A stretch of DNA of 64,000 nt, taken from NCBI GenBank assembly GCA_002238725.1, contig MPMX01000008.1, positions 43,950-107,949 of the forward strand. Direction: 5' to 3'. The position numbers and the translations under genes were made by a program. A model generated the notes under the pieces. It ran no database searches and was not told where the DNA came from. It was given only the letters and a program-made list of their open reading frames with translations. The DNA comes from Rhodospirillaceae bacterium bin65. GTDB lineage: Bacteria > Pseudomonadota > Alphaproteobacteria > Bin65. The first letter of the stretch is position 1. The number at the start of each line of letters is the position of its first letter. This document shows positions 18,053 to 26,228 of this stretch, piece by piece.

Positions 18053-19552
18053 TCACCCGCGCCCGGCGGCTATTCTTTCGCGCTGCCGGCGTCGGCGGTT
18101 GTTCAGAGCGATGGCGATCACCGCCACGGCCATGATTGCGACCAGACCGGCGGAGTAGGGGCGTTCGACGAAAATCGCCATATCGCCGCCGGCGGTGCCC
18201 AGCGCCTGGCGCAGCCGCGCCTCGAAGATCGGGCCGAGCACGACGCCGAGCACGATCGGCACGATCGGAATATTGTGGCGTTTGAGGATGAAACCGATCA
18301 GCCCGAAGACCAGCGCCATCAGCGGATCGGTAATGTTGTAGTTCGCGGTGTAGGTGCCGACCAGCGTGAGGGCCAGGATCACCACGCCGATGAACCGGGT
18401 GTTGATCCGCGACAGCGCCACGATCATGCGGGTGGCGAACAGCAGGAAGATCAGGATGACGACGTTCATCGCCAGCAGGGAAAGATAGAGGCCGGAGATG
18501 AATTCCGGGCGCGTCGCGAACAGTTCGGGTCCCGGGATCACGTTGTGGACCATGAACACCGACAGCATCATGGCGGTCAGCGCCTCGCCGGGAATGCCGA
18601 GCGCCAGCAGGGGCACCAGCGCCGCGGCCGGCACGGCATTGTTGGCGGCTTCCGATGCGATCAGCCCCTCCGGCGCGCCCTTGCCGAACTGCTCCGGGGT
18701 CTTCGAGGTCTTCTGCGCCAGTGTGTAGCTGAAGAACTGGGCAAGGAATTCGCCGACGCCGGGCAGGATACCCATGAACACGCCGAAGCCCGACGAGGCG
18801 AACAGGGTCTTGGGATAGCGGAAGATCTCGGCGAGGCCCTGGAAGAACCGGCCGGTCAGCCGCGGCGGCTCACCCGATTCGTCCTCCCCCAGCAGCAGGA
18901 CGAAAGCCTGCGACATGGCGAATAGGCCGAGGACCACCGGGATCAGCGGAACGCCGCCCTGGAGCCAGACCTGGCCGAAGGTGAAGCGCTGGGTGTTGAA
19001 CGCGGTTTCCAGCCCGACCGTGGCAAGGAACAGGCCGAAGGCCAGGGTGATCGCGGCCGTCACCACCCGGCCGCGATGGGCGACAACGACCAGGACCATC
19101 GCCATCAGCGCCGCCATGGCGAATTCCGCCGAGCCGAAGTTCGAGGCGATGTCCGCCAGCGGCTGGGCCATCGCGATCAGTACGACCACGCTGACGATGC
19201 CGCCGACAAAGCTGGCGCTGTAGGCAAGCGACAGCGCCCGCCGGGCCTGGCCGGCGAGCGTCATGGGGTAGCCGTCGTAGGTCGTCAGCACGTTGACCGG
19301 CGTGCCCGGCGTGTTGATCAGGATCGCCGGGATCGCGCCGCCGTACCAGGCGCCCGAATAGATGCCGAGCAGCAGGGTGAGGGCGGTCAGCGGCTCCATC
19401 GTATAGGTCGCCGGCAACAACACGGCGATGGCGACCGCCGGGCCCAGCCCCGGGATCGCGCCGATGATGACGCCGCTGATCGCCCCGGCGAACAGGGCGA
19501 TCAGGACATTCAACTGTCCGAGCTGGTTCAGTCCGGCGAGGATTGCGTCCAT
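18053..19552 (-). CDS. tctA: TTT transporter large permease TctA
   Basis: Large membrane subunit (499 aa, about 12 helices) of a tripartite tricarboxylate transporter. Recognised by [20 protein letters not shown] near residue 25, [21 protein letters not shown] near residue 65, and a second half-repeat [18 protein letters not shown]. It lies 18 bp after tctB. Confidence 0.95.
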   Translation of the reverse strand: MDAILAGLNQLGQLNVLIALFAGAISGVIIGAIPGLGPAVAIAVLLPATYTMEPLTALTLLLGIYSGAWYGGAIPAILINTPGTPVNVLTTYDGYPMTLAGQARRALSLAYSASFVGGIVSVVVLIAMAQPLADIASNFGSAEFAMAALMAMVLVVVAHRGRVVTAAITLAFGLFLATVGLETAFNTQRFTFGQVWLQGGVPLIPVVLGLFAMSQAFVLLLGEDESGEPPRLTGRFFQGLAEIFRYPKTLFASSGFGVFMGILPGVGEFLAQFFSYTLAQKTSKTPEQFGKGAPEGLIASEAANNAVPAAALVPLLALGIPGEALTAMMLSVFMVHNVIPGPELFATRPEFISGLYLSLLAMNVVILIFLLFATRMIVALSRINTRFIGVVILALTLVGTYTANYNITDPLMALVFGLIGFILKRHNIPIVPIVLGVVLGPIFEARLRQALGTAGGDMAIFVERPYSAGLVAIMAVAVIAIALNNRRRRQRERIAAGRG

Positions 19553-19570
19553 CGGCCTGCCGCGTTTCCG

Positions 19571-20125
19571 CTAGAAATACCGCTGGAGAAACACGCCGAC
19601 GCTCTTGGGCAGGATGTTGTAAAGGTCGGCCGGCGGCACCCAGATTTCGAGACCCAGGCGAAACAGCAGCGTCATGCCCAGCGTTGCGGCCAGCGCTGCC
19701 AGCAGCCATTTCGGCTGTCGCAGGCCGATTCGAAACCCGAGACCGGCAATGAAAACGAAGGTCGAGAAACCGTAGCCGACCACGCCGAGCGCGACGATAT
19801 AGGCGACGTACCAGAGGAAAAATTCGGCCGATCGCAGCCACATCCACAGCTCGCCTGCCAGCGCGCCGCCGGCAAGAGCCGCATTAGAGTTTTCCCGGTT
19901 CCGCCAAAGTCTTACGGTATATATCAGAGAAACCGCTGTAAGCAGGCTCAGGGTCAGCAGCGGCATCAGCCAGGGCTGGGTGAACCAGCCTTCGTCGCCC
20001 GGGGAGGTGCCGGTCTGATACGGCATCAACGCCAGCCCCGCCGAGCCGAAGACGAGAAAGAACAACGCCACGATCATCCGGCCGGGCACATCGTCCTGCG
20101 CGGTGTCTTCTTCAAACGCAGACAT
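19571..20125 (-). CDS. tctB: TTT transporter small permease TctB
   Basis: Small membrane subunit, 184 aa, with four hydrophobic segments (about 15-35, 50-70, 107-130 and 140-165). A polar N-terminus MSAFEEDTAQDDVPG precedes MIVALFFLVFGSAGLALMPY. It pairs with TctA downstream and TctC upstream. Confidence 0.88.
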   Translation of the reverse strand: MSAFEEDTAQDDVPGRMIVALFFLVFGSAGLALMPYQTGTSPGDEGWFTQPWLMPLLTLSLLTAVSLIYTVRLWRNRENSNAALAGGALAGELWMWLRSAEFFLWYVAYIVALGVVGYGFSTFVFIAGLGFRIGLRQPKWLLAALAATLGMTLLFRLGLEIWVPPADLYNILPKSVGVFLQRYF

Positions 20126-20171
20126 GGCTTGTCACAGGAAAGGGGCGCCCGATCGGTCTCCGCCGTCCGGT

Positions 20172-20207
20172 GGCCGGGCGACCCGTCGGCCGAAGGCTCG
20201 CCCGGCC
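20172..20207 (-). promoter_or_regulatory. Hairpin between tctC and tctB
   Basis: A perfect 10-bp inverted repeat GGCCGGGCGA / TCGCCCGGCC with a 16-nt loop sits in the 130-bp gap after tctC. There is no U-run. It may protect the receptor mRNA from 3' decay and so raise TctC over TctB and TctA. Confidence 0.45.
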
Positions 20208-20255
20208 GCTCCCCCGCGGGCAATGCCGCGAGGGACCGGCCGAATTCGGGCGCAA

Positions 20256-21206
20256 CTATTTCTTCAGATCGCCCATTTCCTTCAGCATGCCGCGCACGAT
20301 GTCGAAGTCGCGGTCGATCTGCTTCTTCGATTCGGCCGGGCCTTTCCAGTAGATGATGGCGCCGGTCGTCTTGGCGACCTGCTTCGCGGCATCGCTGGCG
20401 AGGGCCTTCTTCGCCGAGGCGATGATCTTGTCCTTCACCTCTTTCGGGGTGCCCTTGGGCACGAACAGGCCGTTCCACAGCAGCGGCAGCACGCGGCCCT
20501 TCACCTGCTCGGCCAGCGTCGGCACATTCGGCAGGATCGAGATGCGGTTATCCGCGAAGGCCGCCAGAACCTTGATGTTCTTGAGGCACGGCAGAACGAG
20601 CTGGGCGGTCGTGTTGATGACGTCCGCGTCCTTGGCCTTCAGCGTTGCACAGGTCAGCGCGTCGAAGGCGGCGTTGGACGAGAATTTGAAGCCCATCTGC
20701 TTGGCGGACAGGATGGTCGCGCGGGTCGGGATCAGGCCATAGCCGAAGTGGCCCAGCTTCACCTCGTTCTTCTTCGCGTAGGCGGCAAGTTCGGCCATGT
20801 TGCTGTAGGGCGCGTCGCCGCGGGCCGCCAGCAGGAAGGGATAGGTCAGGAAGATGCCGACCGGATCGAAGGTGTCGCGCTTCCACGGCGCGTTGCCCAT
20901 GAGGACATGGACCGTCGGAATGCCGATCACGAAGCTGCCGACTGTATAGCCGTCGGGCTTGGCGCGCGCGACCGTCGAGGAGCCGACCACGCCGCCGCCG
21001 CCGGCGCGGTTCACCACGGCTGCGGGGACGCCGTAGTCCTTGGAAAACTGCTTGGCGATCAGGCGGGTCAGCACGTCCTCGAGGTCGCCGGGCGGCCACG
21101 GCACGACGAACTGGACCGGGCGTTCCGGATAGGCGGCCTGGACCGGTGCCGCGGCGATGCCGAGGGCAGCCAGCGCCGTAAGGCCGGCGGCAATCACGTT
21201 CTTCAT
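20256..21206 (-). CDS. tctC: TTT transporter substrate-binding protein TctC
   Basis: Periplasmic receptor of the Bug/TctC family, 316 aa from ATG 21206. A signal peptide MKNVIAAGLTALAALGIAA ends near AAPVQAAYP. Family marks are YPERPVQFVVPWPPGDLEDV, a GGGGVVGSSTVARAKPDGYT loop and GRVLPLLWNGLFVPKGTP. The ligand is normally a carboxylate. It is the first gene of the tctCBA unit, and its leader can fold over the ribosome site. Confidence 0.93.
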   Translation of the reverse strand: MKNVIAAGLTALAALGIAAAPVQAAYPERPVQFVVPWPPGDLEDVLTRLIAKQFSKDYGVPAAVVNRAGGGGVVGSSTVARAKPDGYTVGSFVIGIPTVHVLMGNAPWKRDTFDPVGIFLTYPFLLAARGDAPYSNMAELAAYAKKNEVKLGHFGYGLIPTRATILSAKQMGFKFSSNAAFDALTCATLKAKDADVINTTAQLVLPCLKNIKVLAAFADNRISILPNVPTLAEQVKGRVLPLLWNGLFVPKGTPKEVKDKIIASAKKALASDAAKQVAKTTGAIIYWKGPAESKKQIDRDFDIVRGMLKEMGDLKK

Positions 21207-21212
21207 GGTTTT

Positions 21213-21258
21213 CCTCCCAATTTCAGAGGCTCGCAACATCCGGTGAATTGGGGGGAGG
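21213..21258 (-). promoter_or_regulatory. Leader hairpin that can mask the tctC ribosome site
   Basis: On the minus strand the leader contains CCTCCCCCCAATT (21246-21258) and, 23 nt later, AATTGGGAGG (21213-21222), which includes the Shine-Dalgarno sequence of tctC. They can pair over 10 bp with a 3-nt bulge. Masking of translation initiation is inferred. Confidence 0.45.
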
Positions 21259-21282
21259 TGCAAGAAAAAATCCGGCGGCGGA

Positions 21283-21855
21283 TCAGGGCCCGTAGCGCAG
21301 GAAGCTGAAGCGCGCTGAGCCATAGCGGCGCCGGTCCAGCGCCTCGAAACCGTCGGGCGCCGCAGGGAGCCGGCCCGCCGCGGCGGTTTCCGTCACGCAC
21401 AGCGCGCCGGGCGCCAGCCAGCCGGCTGCCGCCAGGGCGTTCAGCGCAGCCGCGGTCAGGTTTTCGGCGGCATAGGGCGCGTCGAAAAACGCCAGGGTGC
21501 AGGCGGCAGGGGCTTGCGGCGGTCTCGTTGCATCGGCCTGCACGACGGTCGCGCGGCCGCCCATACCGAGGGCGGCGATGTTCCGGCGCACGCAAGCCAC
21601 CGATTCGCTGTCGTTGTCGAGGAAAAGAGCCTGCGCCGCGCCGCGGGACAGGGCCTCGAGGCCGAGGGTGCCGGCGCCGCAAAATGCATCGAGAACACAG
21701 GCATCGGCGACGCTGGAGGCGCCGTCGCCGGAAAAGGCGCCGTGGACAAGGCGGTTGAACAGGGCCTCGCGCGCCCGGTCGGAGGTCGGGCGCACGATAT
21801 CGCCCGGCGGCGCGGCGAGCCGCCGGCCCCTAAGGCTTCCGCCGACGATGCGCAT
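21283..21855 (-). CDS. rsmD: 16S rRNA (guanine966-N2) methyltransferase RsmD
   Basis: SAM-dependent rRNA methyltransferase, 190 aa from ATG 21855 (MRIVGGSLRGRRLAAPPGD). Family marks are RPTSDRAREALFN, the SAM-binding LDAFCGAGTLGLEALSRGA and DNDSES. The catalytic motif is FFDAPY, where most relatives have DPPY; the Asp and Tyr are kept. Its start lies inside the end of the rluB gene (26-base overlap), so the two are translationally linked. Confidence 0.93.
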   Translation of the reverse strand: MRIVGGSLRGRRLAAPPGDIVRPTSDRAREALFNRLVHGAFSGDGASSVADACVLDAFCGAGTLGLEALSRGAAQALFLDNDSESVACVRRNIAALGMGGRATVVQADATRPPQAPAACTLAFFDAPYAAENLTAAALNALAAAGWLAPGALCVTETAAAGRLPAAPDGFEALDRRRYGSARFSFLRYGP

Positions 21856-22900
21856 TCTTTGCCGGTCTGCCGTCTTTCCCGCCGCCGGAACGGGAAGGTG
21901 TGCGCGGTTTCCCGCCCGGTTTGAGGCGCAGCACACTGGCGGATCTGCTGCGTTTCTTCGCTGGCACCGTCGCTGTCGCCTCCGCCGTTGCTTCTGCCGA
22001 TGCTCCGTCTTCACGCTTCCGGCCGCGATCGTCGTGACGTGGGTGCGATTTGGCAGCGGGCCGGGCAGGCTTATCCGTCTTGCCCCGAGACGCTTTCGGC
22101 GAATTCGGCCGGGGCTTGCGGGCCGGTCCTGCCGCGTTCCCGATGTCAGCAAGGTCGGGCCAGTGCGCCAGTTGCGCGCGCAGCACGCGCGGCGGCACTT
22201 TTTCGACCGCGCCGGTCTCCAGATTGCTGAGCTGAAACGGCCCGTAGGCGGTACGGATCAACCGGTTCGCCGTGAGGCCCAGATGTTCGCAAAGCTTTCG
22301 GATCTCCCGGTTCCTGCCCTCCCGGATGCTCATGGTGAGCCAGGCGTTGGCGCCCTGCTGCCGGTCGAGCCGGGCCTGGACCGGCCCGTACCGGACGCCG
22401 TCGACCGTGACGCCCCCGGCCCGCCGGGCCAGCGCCGCCTCGTCGGGCCGCCCGTTCACCCGCACCCGGTAGCGCCGGGTCCAGCCGGTCGACGGCAATT
22501 CGAGATAGCGCGCAAGATCGCCGTCGTTGGTCAGCAGCAGCAGCCCCTCGGTCGTCAGGTCGAGCCGTCCCACGGTCATCACCCGCGGCAACCCGGGCGG
22601 CAGCCGGTCGAAGATCGTCTCCCGGCCCTGGGGATCGCGGTTTGTCGTCATCAGCCCGGCTGGCTTGTGATAGCGCCACAGGGCGGCCGGCTCGCGCTCC
22701 GGCAGCGGATTGCCATCCACGACGACCCGGTGATGGGGCAGGACGGCGAAGGCGGGCGAGTCGAGCACGCGGCCGTCCACCGCAACCCGCCCGGCGATAA
22801 TCCAGCGCTCGGCCTCGCGCCGCGAGCACAGGCCGGCCCGGGCGATGCGCTTGGCGATGCGTTCGCCTTTCGGGCCGGTATCGTCGGACGTTTCTGCCAT
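21830..22900 (-). CDS. rluB: 23S rRNA pseudouridine synthase, RluB/RsuA family
   Basis: Pseudouridine synthase with an N-terminal S4 RNA-binding domain (ERIAKRIARAGLCSRREAER, residues 13-60) and catalytic domain with the Asp in VGRLDLTTEGLLLLTNDG near residue 115, then REGRNREIRKLCEHLGL. Length is 356 aa; about 100 C-terminal residues are a basic, low-complexity tail rich in Lys, Arg, Pro and Ser that probably binds rRNA. It overlaps rsmD and is divergent from rlmN. Confidence 0.92.
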   Translation of the reverse strand: MAETSDDTGPKGERIAKRIARAGLCSRREAERWIIAGRVAVDGRVLDSPAFAVLPHHRVVVDGNPLPEREPAALWRYHKPAGLMTTNRDPQGRETIFDRLPPGLPRVMTVGRLDLTTEGLLLLTNDGDLARYLELPSTGWTRRYRVRVNGRPDEAALARRAGGVTVDGVRYGPVQARLDRQQGANAWLTMSIREGRNREIRKLCEHLGLTANRLIRTAYGPFQLSNLETGAVEKVPPRVLRAQLAHWPDLADIGNAAGPARKPRPNSPKASRGKTDKPARPAAKSHPRHDDRGRKREDGASAEATAEATATVPAKKRSRSASVLRLKPGGKPRTPSRSGGGKDGRPAKNAHRRRKP

Positions 22901-23077
22901 CGTCGAGGGGTCTCACAGGGCGGCCATCCGGGCAAGCCCCGGGCTCGAATCCGGGGCAAGCCCGGGCCCGGCAGTGTCCCGCCGCCAAATTCCCTCCCTC
23001 CTCGTGAGCGGGCAGGTACCGGGCGCCGGGAGAGCGCCGCCTTGCCGAAGCGTTGCCGGGCGGCTACTTCCGGGGCC

Positions 23078-24223
23078 ATGGACAGCATCGCACCCGAACG
23101 GCCCGATAACCTCACCGCCGGCCCGATACCCGCCGGAGTCGAAGAGTGGCGGCCCAGCCTGGTCGGCGCCGACAGGGCGCGGCTGGCCGAAGTGGTGCGC
23201 GATCTCGGCGAGAAGCCCTTCCGCGCCAAACAGCTCTGGCACTGGATCTATCATCGCGGCGTCCGGAATTTCGAGGCGATGACCAGCATCTCCAGGCCGG
23301 TGCGCGCGAAGCTGGCCGGGCGCTATTCGCTGGTCCGCCCGGTGCCGGCCGAGGCGCAGCTCTCGACCGACGGCACGCGCAAATGGCTGTTGCGCTTCCC
23401 GGATGCCAGCGAAGCGGAAATGGTGTTCATCCCGGAGGAGGACCGCGGCACGCTGTGCATTTCCTCCCAGGTCGGCTGCACGCTGAACTGCCGCTTCTGC
23501 CACACCGGCACCCAGCCCTGGGTGCGCAATCTGGATGCCGGCGAGATCGTCGGGCAGCTCATGCTGGCGCGCGACGCGCTGGACGACTGGCCGTCCGCCA
23601 ACGAGGACCGGCACATTACCAACATCGTCCTGATGGGCATGGGTGAGCCGCTCTACAATTTCGACAATGTCGCCCGGGCCGCCGGCATCCTGATCGACGG
23701 CGACGGCATCGCGATCTCACGCCGCAAGCTCACCCTGTCGACTGCCGGCGTCGTGCCGGTCATGAAACGGTGCGGCGAGGAACTGGGGGTCAACCTGGCG
23801 GTCTCGCTCCATGCCGTGACCGACGAAATCCGCGACGAGATCGTGCCGCTCAACCGCCGCTATCCGATCGCGGACCTGCTCGACGCCTGCCGGAACTATG
23901 GCGGCATCAACAACGCAAGGCGCATCACCTTCGAATATGTCATGCTGAAGGGCGTCAACGACAGCGACGCCGACGCCCGGGAGCTGGTCCGGCTGCTCAA
24001 GGATATCCCGGCCAAGATCAACCTGATCCCGTTCAATCCCTGGCCGGGCGCGCCCTACGAATGTTCGAGCCGGAACCGCATGCACGCCTTCATGACGCTC
24101 TGCCTGGACGGCGGCCTGACCTGCACCCTGCGCACCCCGCGCGGCCGGGACATCATGGCCGCCTGCGGCCAACTCAAGAGCGCGAGCGCGCGGAGAAGGG
24201 CGAGCGAGCGGGTGCGGGTGTAG
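23078..24223 (+). CDS. rlmN: Dual-specificity RNA methyltransferase RlmN
   Basis: Radical-SAM enzyme that methylates C2 of A2503 in 23S rRNA and A37 in some tRNAs, 381 aa from ATG 23078 (MDSIAPERPDNLTAG). The cluster motif is CTLNCRFC near residue 135; MGMGEPLYNFDNV, LSTAGVVPVM and the resolving Cys in TLRTPRGRDIMAACGQL are present. A much longer open frame runs upstream but is only the antisense of rluB and rsmD. It converges on the antitoxin gene with 22 bp between stops. Confidence 0.95.
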   Translation: MDSIAPERPDNLTAGPIPAGVEEWRPSLVGADRARLAEVVRDLGEKPFRAKQLWHWIYHRGVRNFEAMTSISRPVRAKLAGRYSLVRPVPAEAQLSTDGTRKWLLRFPDASEAEMVFIPEEDRGTLCISSQVGCTLNCRFCHTGTQPWVRNLDAGEIVGQLMLARDALDDWPSANEDRHITNIVLMGMGEPLYNFDNVARAAGILIDGDGIAISRRKLTLSTAGVVPVMKRCGEELGVNLAVSLHAVTDEIRDEIVPLNRRYPIADLLDACRNYGGINNARRITFEYVMLKGVNDSDADARELVRLLKDIPAKINLIPFNPWPGAPYECSSRNRMHAFMTLCLDGGLTCTLRTPRGRDIMAACGQLKSASARRRASERVRV

Positions 24224-24245
24224 CGCAGTTCGCGTCGCGGCCGTA

Positions 24246-24560
24246 TCAGATTTCTTGCGCGCCAAGCGCTCGCGTGACCGCGTCGGGATCGTTGTCGATG
24301 ACGGTCAACAGGACCCGGGCTGCACGATCCGGAACGCGGCGGCCCTGTTCCCAATCCTGCAACGCGCGCGCATCCAGACCGAAACGATCCGCGAATTTCT
24401 GCCGGCTCAGCTTCAATCGTTTGCGGAGCGCAACAATTCGTTCGGCGGCAGGATCGTCGACAATCCGGTAGGGAAGAACTGTCTCGCCCTTCACATGGGA
24501 AAGAACTTCATCCAGCGCCGTTTCGATTTCGCGCCCGATTTCCGTCCGTTTTGTCGTCAT
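24246..24560 (-). CDS. Antitoxin with Xre-type HTH
   Basis: A 104-aa protein starting MTTKRTEIGREIETALDEV. A DNA-binding HTH covers residues 58-95: LRKRLKLSRQKFADRFGLDARALQDWEQGRR. Its start overlaps the toxin stop (ATGA). This toxin-first order with an HTH antitoxin is typical of HigBA-like pairs. It should neutralise the toxin and repress the shared promoter at 24898-24926. Confidence 0.85.
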   Translation of the reverse strand: MTTKRTEIGREIETALDEVLSHVKGETVLPYRIVDDPAAERIVALRKRLKLSRQKFADRFGLDARALQDWEQGRRVPDRAARVLLTVIDNDPDAVTRALGAQEI

Positions 24561-24889
24561 TGTCGCCTCATCGCATTCTTGATTGCGGCGACCGTGCGCG
24601 AGAGGGCCTTGGTGTCCGCCGGGGAAAGGTCTTCCCGATCCGCTTTGGCGTAGGCCGCAAGCAAGTAAACGGCGCCGGGGCTTGCATGGTAGAAATAGAT
24701 CGTGCGAATGCCGCCGCGCTTGCCCCGACCGGATCCCGACCAGCGCATCTTCCTGATGCCGCCGGTTCCCCGAATTATCGGCGCTGCACCCGGCGCTGCC
24801 ACAATCGACGCCTCCATTTCCTTCCGGGCTTCTTCCGAAAGCAGCTTCCGAACGGCACGCTCGTAGGTGCGAGTAAAGTAAAGCTGCAT
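24557..24889 (-). CDS. RelE/HigB-like toxin
   Basis: A 110-aa protein of the RelE/HigB superfamily, presumed ribosome-dependent mRNase. Visible marks are FTRTYERAVRKLLSEEA, the basic KMRWSGSGRGKRGGIRTIYFY core and YLLAAYAKADREDLS near the end. ATG 24889 is chosen; a TTG codon directly before it would add one residue. The predicted transcription start is about 2 bases before it, so the mRNA may be leaderless. Confidence 0.85.
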   Translation of the reverse strand: MQLYFTRTYERAVRKLLSEEARKEMEASIVAAPGAAPIIRGTGGIRKMRWSGSGRGKRGGIRTIYFYHASPGAVYLLAAYAKADREDLSPADTKALSRTVAAIKNAMRRQ

Positions 24890-24897
24890 CAATCGTG

Positions 24898-24926
24898 ATT
24901 ATGCGGCACTGCCGCAAAAAAATCAA
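24898..24926 (-). promoter_or_regulatory. Toxin-antitoxin promoter with embedded operator
   Basis: On the minus strand, TTGATT (-35, 24921-24926), a 17-bp spacer and CATAAT (-10, 24898-24903). The spacer and -10 contain the perfect palindrome TGCGGCA-C-TGCCGCA (24902-24916), an obvious site for the HTH antitoxin to block RNA polymerase. Confidence 0.75.
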
Positions 24927-25017
24927 CCTGTGTTACGATCGACAATGTCCCGTCACCGAGCGGTGTTTTGTTTCCGCCGGGCCCCGAGTCGGCATTTCGG
25001 CACTGTTCGGAATATCG

Positions 25018-26160
25018 CTACAACCCCATCTGTCGCACCGCGAGATCGCGCATAATTTCTTCCGAGCCGCCGCCGATGGCGACGACCTTGACCTCGCGGT
25101 ACATGCGTTCGACGACGTTGCCGCGCAGATAGCCGGCGCCGCCGAAAATCTGCATCGCCTCGCTGCAGACGAATTCCAGCGCCTTGGTCGAATGGAACTT
25201 GGCCTTGGAAATTTCGGCGACCGGCATCCGGTCCTCGTTGACCGACCAGCAGATCCAGTTCAGCAAGGCCTCGATTGCGTCGATCCGGGCCGACATGTCG
25301 GCCAGCTTGTGCCGGATGACCTGGTGCTCGATCAGGTATTTGCCGAAGGTGCGGCGCTCCCGGGCGTAAGCCACGCATTCGTCGAAGCAGACCTGCATCA
25401 TGCCTAGGGCCTGGGCGACCAGGCCGACGCGCTCCAGGTTGAAATTTTCCATGATGGCGATGAAGCCGCGGTCCTCCTCGCCCAGCAGGTTTTCCGCCGG
25501 CACCCGGCATTCGTCGAAAAAGAGCGTCGCCTGGTCGGAGCACCACCAGCCCATCTTGCGGTCGAGCGGCGTGCGGCTGAAATTCTCCGTATCGGCCTCG
25601 ACGAAGAACAGGGAAATGCCGGCCAGCCCCTCGCCGCCGGTGCGCGCGCCGACGACGAAATAGTCGCTCGTCATGCCGCCGGTGATGAAGGTCTTGCTGC
25701 CCTTGATGACATAGTGGTTGCCGTCCTTCCACGCCCGGGTTTGCAGGTTGGCGACATCCGAGCCGCCGCCGGGTTCGGTAATGCAGAGCGACGAGCCCTT
25801 GCGGCCGGAGAGTATCTCCGGCAGCGCGCGCATCTTGATGTCCTCCGAGGCCAGCATCGCGATCGGGGCGGTCGAGATGTTGCGCCCGCCGACCGCCGCG
25901 CCGACGCCGGTCGCGCCGCATTTCGACAGCTCGACGGCGCCGTCCTTGCGCATGAAGCAGTCGTCGAAGCCCAGCCCGCCGTATTTCTCGTCGATGCCGA
26001 AGCCGAAGAAGCCGAGCGCGCCGAGCTTCTCGTGGATCTCCCACGGGATCGCGCCGGCCTCGTCCCATTCGTCGACATGGGGCCTGATTTCCGCCGCCAC
26101 GAATTTCGCGACGGTTTCGCGGTAGGCGGCGCGCTCGGGCGTGTCGAACGGGTTCTTCAT
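25018..26160 (-). CDS. Acyl-CoA dehydrogenase
   Basis: FAD-dependent acyl-CoA dehydrogenase, 380 aa. FAD and substrate motifs are LCITEPGGGSDVANLQT, RRTFGKYLIEHQVIRHKLAD, MQIFGGAGYLRG and VVAIGGGSEEIMRD. The usual C-terminal catalytic Glu (EGT in MCAD) is replaced by GGGS, while NLERV near residue 235 offers the alternative Glu used by isovaleryl-CoA and long-chain dehydrogenases. A branched substrate is therefore possible. It follows the LigM-like gene by 68 bp on the same strand. Confidence 0.92.
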   Translation of the reverse strand: MKNPFDTPERAAYRETVAKFVAAEIRPHVDEWDEAGAIPWEIHEKLGALGFFGFGIDEKYGGLGFDDCFMRKDGAVELSKCGATGVGAAVGGRNISTAPIAMLASEDIKMRALPEILSGRKGSSLCITEPGGGSDVANLQTRAWKDGNHYVIKGSKTFITGGMTSDYFVVGARTGGEGLAGISLFFVEADTENFSRTPLDRKMGWWCSDQATLFFDECRVPAENLLGEEDRGFIAIMENFNLERVGLVAQALGMMQVCFDECVAYARERRTFGKYLIEHQVIRHKLADMSARIDAIEALLNWICWSVNEDRMPVAEISKAKFHSTKALEFVCSEAMQIFGGAGYLRGNVVERMYREVKVVAIGGGSEEIMRDLAVRQMGL

Positions 26161-26228
26161 CGGCTGGGTTTCCGGTGGTGGGACAACCGCAGAGGCGCGG
26201 CTTTACGCGAATTGAGGCTTACCGCCGC

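Noticed and set aside
20126..20255. Extra small gene between tctC and tctB
   Set aside because: Only the tctC shadow and a hairpin; no start with a ribosome site.
22930..22975. tRNA-like T-arm sequence GGGCTCGAATCCGGGG
   Set aside because: No matching acceptor, D or anticodon arms can be formed; it is part of a GC palindrome between rluB and rlmN.
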